Source of the DNA: Aphelocoma coerulescens
Lineage: Eukaryota; Chordata; Aves; Passeriformes; Corvidae
Reading direction: 5' to 3'
DNA: 64,000 bases
Assembly (NCBI RefSeq): GCF_041296385.1
Contig: NC_091014.1
Coordinates: 12,189,578 to 12,253,577 of the forward strand
This document shows, piece after piece, positions 50,409 to 63,200 of the stretch. The notes under the pieces were generated by a model. The model was not told where the DNA came from, did not search any database, and worked only from the letters and a program-made list of their open reading frames with translations. Each line of letters starts with the position of its first letter. The stretch's first letter is position 1. A program made the translations under genes and the position numbers.

Positions 50409-50446
50409 ATTATTTAAATATATGCATACTCATATATTTAAATAAT
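50409..50446. repeat. Perfect 16-bp inverted repeat, 6-base loop
   Basis: ATTATTTAAATATATG (50409-50424) and CATATATTTAAATAAT (50431-50446) are exact reverse complements around CATACT. Each arm contains the palindrome ATTTAAAT. Confidence 0.95.
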
Positions 50447-50564
50447 CACTCATACACATGATGCAGTCCATCATACTAATGCATAAAGTATCAGAAGGCA
50501 TCTTAGAACACTAATTGATTTCTATTTATAAAGACATTTGTGTGCCTTAATAGATATATTAGTT

Positions 50565-50582
50565 TATATATATATATATATA
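50565..50582. repeat. (TA)n microsatellite, 18 bp
   Basis: Nine TA units, 120 bp from the inverted repeat. Confidence 0.9.
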
Positions 50583-51309
50583 ACAAAATCTTGGTTTTTC
50601 TTGAATCAGCCTGTTGCCACCTGTTTAATTGTTTGTATCTTCATCCTGAGTGCTATTTAATCATGAAGCTGGTGCAAAAGCCATGCCAGGAGTGATATGT
50701 ATTCTACTGTATAGGAGGCACTAATGTATGATAATATATCAGGTATCTGACCATCAGCAGGGAGTGATTCTAGCCCCAGAAAAGTTCTTTCTTCTTCATT
50801 TTTATTTCCTATCCATCATAGGACTACACAAGCAGTTAAGAGAAAGAGTGTCAAACCACAAGACACATTTGAGTGCCCAAATGAAAACAGAAGCACGTGT
50901 TGCCATCCTTGTCTGTTTCTGTGTAAGACAATTTATGTTCTTGCTACTCCCAAAGGTATCAGTCTGTCACTGCTGCACAGAGGGGCTCTTCAGAAGAGCC
51001 AAGCACACCTTACTGGGTTCTTGCAGGACACAGTAATGTACCCAAGCCTCCAGCAATCTCAGAAAGGGCATGCCTGTCTTTACAACACATTAAAAAAAAA
51101 TCGAACTGAAAGACATTTCCAAGAAGCAGAACTTAAAGTGAATTCCTATTAATGAGCCAAAATAGGGAAGTATGAAATACATGCTTTTATTCAAGTCATT
51201 AGTCATTGTGAGAAACTGGAAGGATTTCTGGCTTGAAACATTTCAGGTGCATGTGTGGGGAAAGGGGCCAGTCAAGTCTTCCTTTGCAAAGCAGTGCCCT
51301 GCTTAACAC
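50583..51309. other. Unique non-coding DNA
   Basis: A 102-codon plus frame (50728-51036) has no recognisable motif. Nothing else seen. Confidence 0.45.
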
Positions 51310-51342
51310 ATCCCACCTGTATCCCACCTGTATCCCACCTGT
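51310..51342 (+). repeat. Minisatellite, 3 perfect 11-bp units
   Basis: ATCCCACCTGT repeated three times head to tail. Confidence 0.95.
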
Positions 51343-54300
51343 GCTACATCCCTGACAGACCGGAGCAATGCTCCACAGCCCACCACTGGCATCCCTAACC
51401 CAGCTCCTGAGTGGCCACCAAGCCAGAAGTCCCACCTGTGGGGAGGGCCCAGGAAGGCCAAACTGGGCTTCAACCAGAGCTCAACACAACTATATGTCTT
51501 GACCCTATGTTCTCGTGGACTTTGTATCAGCTACAACACCACCAGAAACAGGAAGCTATATTTGTTCTTTTCTATATCTCTTATCTTTTTTCCTCTAATT
51601 CCTTCCTCTCAAAGTTTGAGTAACTTAAGATTGGATGTGTTGGAGTTTGCTAAGTTAATGCTTTGTGAAATGCTTTATATTGATTGAATGTTGCTTTAAA
51701 CATTTGCCAAAATTCCCTGATTTTCTAAAGTTTGCCAGTGAAGCTTTTTTGTTTTGCCTTCTTGAGAATATTTTCTTGGTGTTTCCCCTTGTGACCAGCT
51801 CAGGGTACATAAAAAGCCTGTAAGCCCCTCTAAGGGACTTGGTGAGGAAGTTCTGGGGCCTTATAATCATGAAGGTCTCTGTGTCACTCCCATGAGCAGC
51901 TTCAGTGTCAAAGAAGAGGAACAAAAATGCAATACTGGGTTTGAAGGAGAAAATCAAATGCTGAGTATGAAGAATTATCTCTGTACCCAGTCCAGTGCCC
52001 CTCCACTGTTGAAAGCAGATAGGTGGTTGACTGGTAGGTGACCCACTACAGAGATCTCATATAAATCCTGCGCAGCTGAAGCGTGCTTCATCAGCCAGGA
52101 GATCACAGCTCCTGGTGCTGGGAATAGAGAGAGCTGGCAGCTCAGATCCCTCTCCTTTCCCTGTGGCTGGGACCATGGCATCAAGCTACACCAAAAAGAG
52201 AAGTGGATACTGTTGCTATCAGATGCCTTACTACGTTGTCTACAGATGGGGATCAATGCCTTTAGTGTGCTTGGTATGTGATAACTGAGCAAAGATTAAA
52301 AACAAAAAGTTTCAGAATTTGATTATACTTAACAGATTTCCAGGCAGACTGACAAAGAATTGCTTGTCCTCCCTTGAAATATTGGCTATGTGCTCATTTA
52401 ATTACCATGTAATCATTTTTAATGAGAATCAGAAATTTGGGTTATTCTTATTCACTGAAAATATTCTGGTACTACTGATCTAAACAAAGAGAAGAAATGA
52501 AAGAACCAAACACATACTAGCAATTAATGTCTGGTTTTTAGCATTTTTCCATTCAAAAACTCATGGTGCTATATACAAAAATTTTATGACAAGATAATTT
52601 TTGTCATCACTATATCAGGTTTTTAATGTGATATTCTTCATAGCATCTGGTAACAAATACTCAATTATCAGTCTCCAAAGGTTTGTACAGTATGTACTGC
52701 CAATAGCAATTAAATTGATAGTGACTTCTGAATAAGTGACTACCCAGATCTATTGACCCAAGAGTTAAATATTAACTGAGGAGATGCCGAGGTCAATATT
52801 CTCCTAAACCACTAATAAATCCTAATATTCTTCACAATAAAAAAGATGCGCCCAATGCCTGGATCCCCAATCTCTCTACTAGTCAAACAAAGGATGTTCA
52901 AGAAAGAGAGAAATCTTTGTTATAGGTGCAATTAAAGAGGGAAAGGTGCAGTCAACCAGCCCAGGGTCCATATTCCATTGCATTCTTTAACATAAGGTTT
53001 CCGTTGTTCTAAAATATGGCAGGAAAAGTTTCCATCTGTAATCAGCACACCATGGCGAGAATAGCTAGCTGCTTATCTCTTCCAGATCCATAATCTCTGA
53101 CTATGAGTCTTCATCCAAATTTAGGTGAAACCACGGAGAGAATTAGATTCTTTTACACCCATGAGCTGGGAACCTCCCTCAGTATCATTTGAGGATCAAT
53201 TGAGTTGCTGGAAATTTCCTATGAAGAACATTTATGAGAATATATGGAACTAGGTAAGACAGAAATTTCTGATGCAAATAGCTACAACTTTTTTTCAATT
53301 AAAAAAAATACCAGGACTGCTCTGAACGATAAAAATTGAATTTTTGAACATGATCCATTATTGCATTTGCTTTGCAGGTAGCCAAAAATGTTGAAGTTGA
53401 CCTAAGTTAGATACTATTACTTGTATTTCAGTCATCTGAATTTTCTTACATATGTGGTCTTGGTAGCAGTTAATTATTGCCCAGCTGCAGCTCTTTAATA
53501 CTCAATAGGATTTTCTGTGTGGCAAAACATTCAAATCAGCAACAGGAAATACAGTTCAGGGCCCGAGTGGCTCACAGAGTCACTCAACAGATCAGAAGGA
53601 AGGGAAGGAACTAAATTAGGATGATTTCTAGTGTCACAGGTAGAATATATACTCACTAAATTGTTTAATGTATAGGATAAAAAAATAATCACTGCAGTTA
53701 TAAGATGTCCAGTAAAAGATTTTACTATGCATTAAGGTTAATCTCATACTCAAGGTCAGAATTAGAAGGCAAAATGAAATATTGTTTTAAATAAAAACAG
53801 CCCTAAAGGAGCTGCTTGCTTAGTTACTGTTACAAGATCAAGGAGATCAGCCTAATTGTACTGTGAGAAGCAAAGTGATTAATGTATCTTTATTTTATTG
53901 ATTTAGCATGGTAAATAGATACTTCCACAGATAAACTCTGTTACCATGTTAAGCATCAGGCTCTAAGAGAGCAGCAAAATGATCATATTCATAATTTGTG
54001 CTTGAGGAGCAAATGACCTGAGGAAAATTGCAACCTGATTGATTTTAGGGCATAGAGTGAAAGCTGTGTTTTGCATATGGATGCAAGGATGGAAAATGTA
54101 AGAATGGAAGAATAAATAGTGCAAGTTAACATGTCAGCAGGATGGGAAATCCCACTCCAAGACGAGGAAGATTACATTCAAAAAGCTGTGTGTGCCTGCC
54201 TTAAATAATAATTTTATGAGCTTTAATATAGGTCCAACAAGACTCACTGCAAATCTTTCTAATCTTTCACACATAGAGAGTGTTTCAACACATGGTAGGA

Positions 54301-55619
54301 TTCAACTTTCCACCAACAAGCTTTCTTGGGTTTGGGGAGTTTTTAGGCAAGGGTATTTTGTTTTCCCATGTGTGTTCATTAATCCATTATTTCTCCTTAC
54401 AATTTCCTTGGAATAAGGGCTATGAGCTAAATTCAAATAAACAGATTTTTTTACCAGAGTGGCGTTTATAACCTATATGTCAAAGTGCATGATCCAATAG
54501 CAGTTAAAGGAATTTTCACATACTTGTACTGCTGTATTTTCTCCTTTGTATGTACAATGTTAAGAATACATCTCATTATTTATTTTTTACACTGGTTGAT
54601 ACTAATCTTGGGGGGAAAAGAGTGAGAAATTTTTTATTTGCTCACTCTAACTTCTGACATTTAAATGCAAATTACCTACTGTTAGCAAGATTGTTGTTCT
54701 TATCTCCCTGAACCTTGTCTTTCTAGTATCTCTCATTTGTTCTGCTTTACTATCTGTGAACTGTCTTTTTTTAATTCCTACAGGCAAATTCCCTCAAGCC
54801 TCTTCTAAGATGTACAGTAGTAAATATTCTCTTTTCTCGACTGGTAGAGCTATTCATCTACATTTCAAGTCTCATGCTGCTGGAAACTGGAAAATAATCA
54901 GAAGATTTTCTTATATATCACTGTTTTTCTAAAGTTCAAACCATTGTAATAAGCAAATCCTATCCAGTATTCATAGAGGAAAAAATGTCAAACAAAAAAC
55001 ATGAACATATCAGGTATTCAAATGACTGAATCTCAAACAATATTGTACTAGGGGAAGAGAACAAAAGCAATTTTGAAGTTAAGTATTTCAGAAAATGTAG
55101 AATATGAACAGCAGGCAAAGGTCTTTTATTTGCGTATCTTTTTTTATTCTTGTGTTAAAAGCCAAAATTGTAAGACTGACTTAGCAGAGAGACAAAGCCA
55201 TGAAAACTGTTTGGTTCACTTTTAGATTTAGAAATGTACTGCCAGAACTGAATTTCAATTTTCAGTGAGAAAATTTTATTGGAAACTGACGTTTCTGAAC
55301 ACTTGCAAGATGGAAAATATGCTAGCAATAACATGCACAAGGGCATGAGCCTGATGATAGATTCTTATATGTATTCCCAGATTGCTTTATAAAATGTTTA
55401 GGAAAACTGCAGAGAAAACTGAAGGGATGATTCTTCTTTTTACAGACAACACAGATTTAGGAAATAAATACTGGCCTCAACTATTTGCTGCTGATTTTAT
55501 TCTTTTAATTGAATTTAGTATTCATGGAAAATGCTAAACCAGCAAAATTTTTCTATGTTCAGAAAAATGAAAACAGCCATAAAGCAGCTTTCCATGCATG
55601 CCCCCATAAATGTCTTTCT
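51343..55619. other. Unique non-coding DNA, nothing recognised
   Basis: About 4.3 kb without confident repeats. Minus-strand frames of 100 and 105 codons (51655-51957, 51975-52292) show no known family. Confidence 0.5.
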
Positions 55620-55760
55620 ACATTAACAGACCTTCCTGATCAGGTTTTAGTGTGGTGTGGCTTTCCATAAGATGGCCCTGCTTGAGTGGGATCATTGGGC
55701 CAGGTGACCTCCAGAGGTCCCTTCAAAGTTCAGCCATTCTGAGGCTCTGTGAAGGGGAAT
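55620..55760 (+). mobile_element. CR1 LINE, short 3' end fragment
   Basis: GATGGCCCTGCTTGAGTGGG, then CCAGGTGACCTCCAGAGGTC, CCTTCAAAGTTCAGCCATTC and TGAGGCTCTGTGA follow the terminal 100 bases of an avian CR1, with a decayed tail. It is strongly 5'-truncated. Confidence 0.88.
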
Positions 55761-58700
55761 AAATGTGTTGGTAACTTTCTGAGAATGGTACCTGTCTACT
55801 GCAGTCTTCTCAGAGCCTATTAGGGCTTGTTCTTGCGGATCAAAAAACTGCCAAGAGATTGTAACAAATTTCACTCCCTTACGACCAGTCAGGTTCAGAC
55901 CTCAATACAGGGGAGCCATTTAAGCACATGAGTAAATTCAGTATATAAGCAGTGCCACTAAGTCAAGCCTACAAAGTTTTTACTTATTTATTTAATGGGC
56001 TATCAGTATGCTTAAAATTATGCATTTGTGTTTTGACCCAGGCCTCAGCTTTGTCCTGAGTTTCCTTCAAGCTGAGCGCCAGAGCAGGCACTGTCTGTTC
56101 AGGGCAGTCAAAGTACCAGGGTTGAGTGCCCCTCATTTCTTCCAGTTGTATCTTTAAGGTTGTTTCCTTTCTTTTGATATTTTTCATTGCTTAAACTGCA
56201 ATACCTTTGTAAGCAGATACTCCCCTCAGTGTAATGCTGTTAAGTCCCCCTCCAGAGAGTTTCTTTCTTCACTGCTATTCCAGGCTTATTGCACACAGAG
56301 CCTTGCAGCTAAGCAGTGTGCTGACCCCTGGACAGGGTTGGGTTTTTTTATCATCAGCTTGTATGAGGTTATTCTTTGTTAGGTCAATATTGCTGCCTAT
56401 GGCCAGGATAAATCCTCAAATGCTGTTTAAAATCCTTCCATCAGATTCTTTCTCCTTTAAGTTCAGGGATAAACTTTTTAGCCTGGTTCTTCTAGAAAAT
56501 GCATCATTTTATTTAAATGTGGGAAAGGAAATTTGAAAGTGTATTACCACTTCATCTTCGTGTAGGGATTGGTAACTCAGCAGTAGGATTAGCTAGAGAG
56601 CTAAGGGAGATGCCACCTGTGACACACTGGAAGTTTCCTTGTAGTATAGAAACCTGGTCCTCTGGGGCCAGGTTTTTCTCCAGTCTTTGCTGTTTTAAAA
56701 CCAAGAGAATCTTCTCTGACTCCTGTAAGATTGTAACTGACTTGAAAATAAAGTAACTCAGAAAAAATAATCCTTAATTTCAGTCACACTGAAAGAATTG
56801 TCACTTTTATTTTCTTTTACATAGTATAAATTCATACTTTAGACCTTGGTTTTGCTCTCCATTAAACATGTGTGCTTTGAAAAAATAAATACTAAAAACC
56901 CAAAATCTAATATTTTCCATTCATTGTCCAATTGCTAATTTACGTTTTATGTAATGAAGAGCTGTGTAGCAGACAATTATTTCATTATTTCTCTGAAGAA
57001 AAAAAACTTATGAAGTATGCTGGGGTATTCTTTAGCTAGGCAACTAGACCTTAACTGGGCTTGGATAAAACCAGAATCTGACAATCAAAAGACAATGCTT
57101 CATAAATTTTCTACAATACTTTTCCCCAGAAAATTGCTTATAAAGGAAGTTATAACCTTTCCTTTTCTGAATTGCCCCAAATACAACTTCATTAAATTTT
57201 TCAATCATGTGGAGCAGGGAAAAAGTCAGAATCTTAATATTTCCACTGTAGATTTTGTGGTAATGCCAGTCTATTTTCTCAGGAATTTTTTCAGATGTTG
57301 TAGGAACTGGCAACAGTATGAAACACGTCAGTGGGCAGGTCAGAGTGCTTATCAGCCATATTCAGGCTTTAGATGACCTCTTCTCAGTGCCAACGTTGTT
57401 GAATTTAATCTTATTAGAAATTTCAGCTGCAGTGGTAATAGGTCACTGGTGAATTGTATGGAGAGTTTGTGTAAGGAGAGGTTTCCCATCTGTTCTCATT
57501 ATATCTATTATAGATAGATGGGCAGTGATTGTGCTCAGATCAGATTTAAACTGAATGAGTTGAAGATGAGGCTTCAAAGTTTAGACCTGAGTTATATAGG
57601 TTTGGTTTCAATGTTCAAATCTTCCAGGCTTCAAATCCTGTAAGGTCTCTGCCATCCAAAATCAGTAAAATTTTGCTCTCGTGATGTTCTTCCCATGTCT
57701 AAAGTAGAATGAGACGAATCAGGATTTTAGTCTGGACTTGTCCTAAGTGTGACTCCCTAGGAATAGATGGAGATTTTAATATATGCATTTCATGCTATTG
57801 GAAATTAAAATATCACTTTTTGTTTTTCAGCCATCTTTAAATCCTAAACATTTGCTGTCCATTTCCAGTTTCTTCTTGGGCCACATCAATGTATTTTGGG
57901 AGCCCATTATCATTCAAGCACTTCACATTTACTTGTTTTCTTCAGTAATCTAAAATATGGATTAGATTTCAATTCATATGTTAATATTGTGCCAGTTTCT
58001 TTGAAGATCAGCTCTAATCTTTCATCCATTTTTGTCCTTATGTGAGCTTGTCGTGAGAAAATAAATGGCTGCATTTTAACATGGTGCATGTCAAAATACA
58101 GTGCTAATAAAAATTTAACTATTGAACTGAAATATGCAACTTTCAGACATCGTCTTTTCATTTTTCTTCTCTGCAGCACCCTTTCCTGGTCCCACACCAC
58201 GAATTTAGCTGGTAGGCTCAACACTCTTGTGGATCACTGACTGTGTTTTGCAAAGGAACCATTTCTAAGAACACAATTATACAAGTCAGTTGGGTCAAAA
58301 AGCAAGGAAGATTAGTGTCTTCCTTCTGAAAACTGGCTTAAGAGCAGAATTTCATTTAGAGAGAAAAAATACAATATATTACTATATATATATTACTATT
58401 AAAAAATGCTTTTATAGCATTTTAATACATGACAACTATAGTAGTATTAAATCTTTTTTTAATGGAAATAATGCTTTGAGACCTCCAAAGGGGAAGATGA
58501 CTTAAGTGAATATTTTGCAACATTATTTTCTCTATGAATGAAAAGATGAAGTCTAGCAATAGCATAAATAAATATTACTCAAGATTTTATTGAGATCAAT
58601 ACAAAGTTACCAGTACTCCTATTATCATATCAGAGGGATGCTCTATTCCTGTAGTAGCAGAGAACACATTTCATGGTCACTGAACTTTACAGGAACACAA

Positions 58701-59444
58701 ATACAAGAAAGAGTCATCACATTTCTACTTTGTTATGCTTTCAACTTTAACCAGAAGGCCAGACACCTGGAGATACTTTTACTATATTCGTGTCAAGAAT
58801 ATTCACAAGCCAGCTATTTCAAAATGAAGGCTTCATTGTTTCAATGACTCACTCACTTCTGGTTAACTGCTTCACAGAATCTTGGATATTTTTTCTTGAT
58901 ATTCATAAAATACTACACTGCAACCTTGAAATGAAATGGTCAGGTGACAAGAAAGCTAGAAATTTGTTATAAAACTGTATTTTTTAAAGTCCAAACTAAA
59001 AGCAAAATAATCCATTGGGGCAAATCAGGGTTACTTGCTTTTGATATTTTCCATTTTTCCTTCTCATCCTTTTCCAAAAGAAAATAGAAGGCAGCAAGAA
59101 ATGAAGAATGCTAAATATTGAAGTAGTAATCATACTAAGCTTTGTCAGTCAAAGCTCATTTTTTCTTAACTTTCCATAATACCATTCATCTGAATTAATC
59201 AACTCACAGAGTGTGGTTTGTGTTTTAAAAAGAGCTTTTTTTTCCCCCCATGAGATACAGCTCGGAAACTGGCAATTGAAAACAGATACAGAATGCATTA
59301 GTGGGATGAAGTTGGCTGCCTCAACAAACAAGTCAGATTGACACAACAATTAGGCAAGACTCTCAAATAGTTCCTGTGTCAGATACAGTTTCTTAACTGG
59401 ATTTGAAGGGGAAAGGGATAAAACCACACTTGCTAGAGGTAAGC
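55761..59444. other. Unique non-coding DNA
   Basis: Includes minus-strand frames at 55984-56187 (67 codons) and 57910-58224 (104 codons) and a plus frame at 57017-57376 (119 codons). None carries a motif I recognise and none is framed by good splice signals. Confidence 0.45.
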
Positions 59445-60295
59445 CTGGGATCAAGGGGATCGAGTGCTTCCTCAGCCATTTTGCAGATGACACCAAGCTG
59501 GACAGGAGGGCAGGAGGGCTCTGCAGACAGGTGTGACCAGGCCACACTGATGGGCTGAGGTCAACTGCGTGAGGTTCAGCAAGGCCAAGTACCGGGTCCT
59601 GCCCTTTGGTCACAACAACCCCAGGCCGTGCCACAGGCTGGGGCAGAGCGGCTGCAAAGCTGCCCAGGGGAAAAGGACCTGGGGGTGCTGGTCAACAGCA
59701 GCTGAATTTGATCCAGCTGTGCCCAGGGGGCCAAGAAGGCCAGTGGCTTCCTGGCCTGTATGAGTAACTGGTGAGGCCACATCTTGCATCCCGTGTTCAG
59801 TTTTGGGCCCCCCACTACAGGAAGGATGTTGAGGTGCTCGAATGTGTCCAAGGAAGGGAAACAAAGCTTTTGAAGGGTCTGGAGCACAAGTCTGATGAGG
59901 AGCAGCTGAGGGAGCTGGGAGTGTTTTATCTGGAGAAAAGGAGGTTCAAAGAGGACTTTGTCACTCTCTAAAACTCCCTGAGAGGAGGTTATAGCCAGGT
60001 AGGGGTTGGTCTCTTCTCCCAACAAGTAATAGAACAAGAGGAAATTGCCTCAAGTTGTGCAAAAGGAGGGTTAGATCAGATACTAGGAAATATGTCTTGC
60101 CCAAAAGTGTTGTCAAGCATTAGAACAGGCTACACTGGTAAGTGGGAGTCACCATCCCTGGAGGTATTTAAAAGATGTGTAGATGTGGAACTTACAGACT
60201 TACAGATTTAGATGTGGACTTTTTAGTGCTGGGTTAAGAGGTGGACTCAATGATTCTTTTATTTTCCAACCTAAACAATTCTGTGATTCTATGAT
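59445..60295 (+). mobile_element. CR1 LINE, palm domain to 3' tail
   Basis: Longest well-preserved CR1 here. The intact catalytic box FADDTKLD lies at 59480-59503. Then come AGGCCAAGTACCGGGTCCTG, GGGGAAAAGGACCTGGGGGT, the GTTCAGTTTTGGGCCCCCCA block, GGAGCACAAGTCTGATGAGG, a GGTTATAGCCAG block and the 3' end TTTCCAACCTAAACAATTCT followed by GTGATTCTATGAT. A gap near 59755 removes the segment normally between 'CCTGTAT' and 'CTGGTGAGGCC'. Frameshifts and stops break the reading frame; the frames at 59569-59971 and the minus-strand 153-codon frame are by-products. Confidence 0.95.
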
Positions 60296-63200
60296 ACTTC
60301 CTTGTCAACCACAATGCAACGTTTTATTTACATAATTAAATACAATTCCTCTTGCCACCTGCATAACGTGACAAACAACTGACAGTAATTTTCAAAAAGC
60401 TTTACAATACATTACCCTGGAGTGGTGGCTCTCCAGACTTACACAGGTGAAAATCCTCTGAACTGAGGTAAAATACTGAAGAATATTTGTGCTAAGCAGG
60501 GTTTATATGCATTTCTTCCAGTATTTCTTGTATCATTACAGGGATCATTCACAGTCAGTGCAAGGTTTTGTTGGTAGTTTTCTATTCTTTCTTTTACAAC
60601 TGTATAAAAACATATTTTTTTGCCTGCTACAATACACATATCTGCTGAGGAATTTAGCTGCAGAACCTAATTGCTATATTATGTTCTCCATCACTTCTAT
60701 GATACTCCAGGGAAGAAAGAATGAGAAATTTATAACTGCAAAAGGAATCTTTTCACCCCTTTGGGCAGCTAGATCTTGAAATAGTTTTAAATGGAATTTA
60801 AGACATTATTACTTTAACAGTCTTCCTCTTTCTAACCACATCTGGTACTCACCCATCACTTGCCAGTCCACCAAAAGAGTAGTTCTTTTTCACTTTAACA
60901 CAATCCAAAATGAAACAGTTAAGAGTATTACCATTAGGTCTTTGTTATCACTCAGTTAATGATTCAAAATTATACTGAGCTAACTAGAAAGATTTTAATT
61001 CTGTCAGACTCATGAGGTTTTATCTCAAAATGAAACTCATACCAGGATTAATTTGGGTGAACTCAACAAATCCATTAGCTTCAGTTCTTTTAGGAACTCA
61101 GGAACCTGGTATTATTTTTCTGAAGATAGTTCCAAACTGAACTTCATTTTTTGTGCACTTCCACTGTGCCACACAGTTCTCCCTGAGCTGGCTTTATTTG
61201 GTGCAAATGGCAGAATCACTTTTCTTCTCAAGCCTTACGATAGAGTATTTAGAACAAAATAAAATATATTTCTGCTTCAGCACTGGTGAGATCATCAACA
61301 TAGTGACTCAAAAAGAAAATGGGTAAATGCTAACTAATCAGCAGAGAAGAATTTATAGCTTTGGGATACTGTAATTCTTTTGTGCTTGTTTGGTTGAAAT
61401 TTTTGCTACAGGAAAATCACCTACTCGACACAGAATATGCATCATGTTCTTGCATTCATCACTCTTACTCATGTTTATTGGACTCCACAGACTCTCTGAG
61501 CACATCCACCCTCCAAGACATTTTTCAGCACTCCTCACCAAACCTTTCAGAAGATCATCTCAGGCTTCAAGGAGACACTTTTATGTATTTCTAGTAGTTC
61601 TGATTATTTTGCTACCTCTTCCTTCCAGATTATTTGCCTGAGTTGCCCATTTGACTCTTCGGCTCAGATTCATCTCATCTGTATTTAAACACCTAATATC
61701 TGTCAGAACACTTCCACGCAGTTCCTGTAAAATCAATGGAGAAAGACAAACCACTCCTATGAGCCATTTGTGGCTTGGGTGAGCTGAGTCCTCCCCAGAG
61801 GTACCCATCCTTCTCTGTCTGAAGAAAGAAGCTACAAAGACTGTACATCCCGTGGAGACTCCTGAGCAAGACACACAAGGTTACAGACACGCAGTCTCAC
61901 ACCCTTAGCTGATTTCAGTTTGCATGGGGACAATAAAACAGGGTTTTGGTTTGAGAGGGTTTTGGTAACACTATTTGTGCTTGATCCTTTTGGCACATTT
62001 TTCTGCATGCCATTATTGTATTACCAACAACTTGTGGATTATAAGACAAGAGAACCTGACTTGTAATGTTATATAATCAAAGCAGTGATGATACCCAGGA
62101 AAATAGATGGGATTCTTGATTTTGTTTTCCTTCACAAGCCTTTTGCTTTAATTTTCACATCAGTATTGTCACAAAGTTTTAATATCTGTTTTCTAATGGC
62201 TTCTTAGCAGAACAAGAATTATATTCTAATAGAAAGAGCTCTTTCCCATTCAACACAAGCAATCAAAATGACCATATTAGAATTTCTAAATTGAAGTTTT
62301 CTGTGATGTGAGAAATAGTTGGAAGAAGCAAAAATCCTTCTCTCTCATCCCTTCCAGATGCACTTGAAATGACAAGGAATGACTTGCCAGTTGGTGGTAA
62401 CCAAACAATCTCCTCATACAGAACTGTACTAGTAGATATCTGAATCTAGGAAACTAGGATGAGAGGATAGGAGGAAATGCCTGCACCACAGAGCAGTGCT
62501 GCTGCAGTTTTGAAGCCTGAAGGAACAGGAAAACTTGTTCCATATACCCCAGAACTAGCCACTCTTCCATCCCTAAGCTGAGCTGAGGTGAAGAATGTAG
62601 GGCATGAATTAATACCAGAGATGGATATTATTGTAATCAAATCAAATGGAGACCAAACTCCTGGAACTGATGTCTAATTCTTGCATTCAAACCTTGAAAG
62701 TCCATCACAAGAATCACAGCACTGACCCCAGGTGAAATCCAATTTCTTTTTCATCACACAGTTTTAATTTTCTGGACAGTCTTTCTGTCCCTCTTCCCAT
62801 TCCTGTACTGTCTGAGTGTACTTAGCTAAATTTATCTGCTTTCTTCATTATCATCAGGAAAGATTCTTTTTTATTATCTTTCACTTAACATCATTTTATC
62901 CTGATGAAAAATCCCACCTACATACATTCTGTGAAGCCTTGCAATGCCTTCAGACACCAATCCTGTTTACATACCCTACATCTTTTCTCTCCTACTAATA
63001 AAGTGCTGTCACCAACCAGGTTTTGCATCCCATCTGGCATGAACATAACACATACTTAACCTGAGTCTGTAGATAACAACTATTCTTCATAATTATTTAA
63101 ATATGATTTAATATTATCATTTATACTAAAATAGAGTGGTAACACACTCCTGGCAATACTTGCTGGGGTAATAAATGTTTATGGGGTTAGGACTGAGGGT

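Noticed and set aside
57017..58224. 119-codon plus and 104-codon minus frames, considered as exons or old viral insertions
   Set aside because: No catalytic or structural motif and no similarity that I recognise; AT-rich composition makes such frames plausible by chance.
59576..60037. 153-codon minus frame
   Set aside because: Antisense of the CR1 element; no independent coding evidence.
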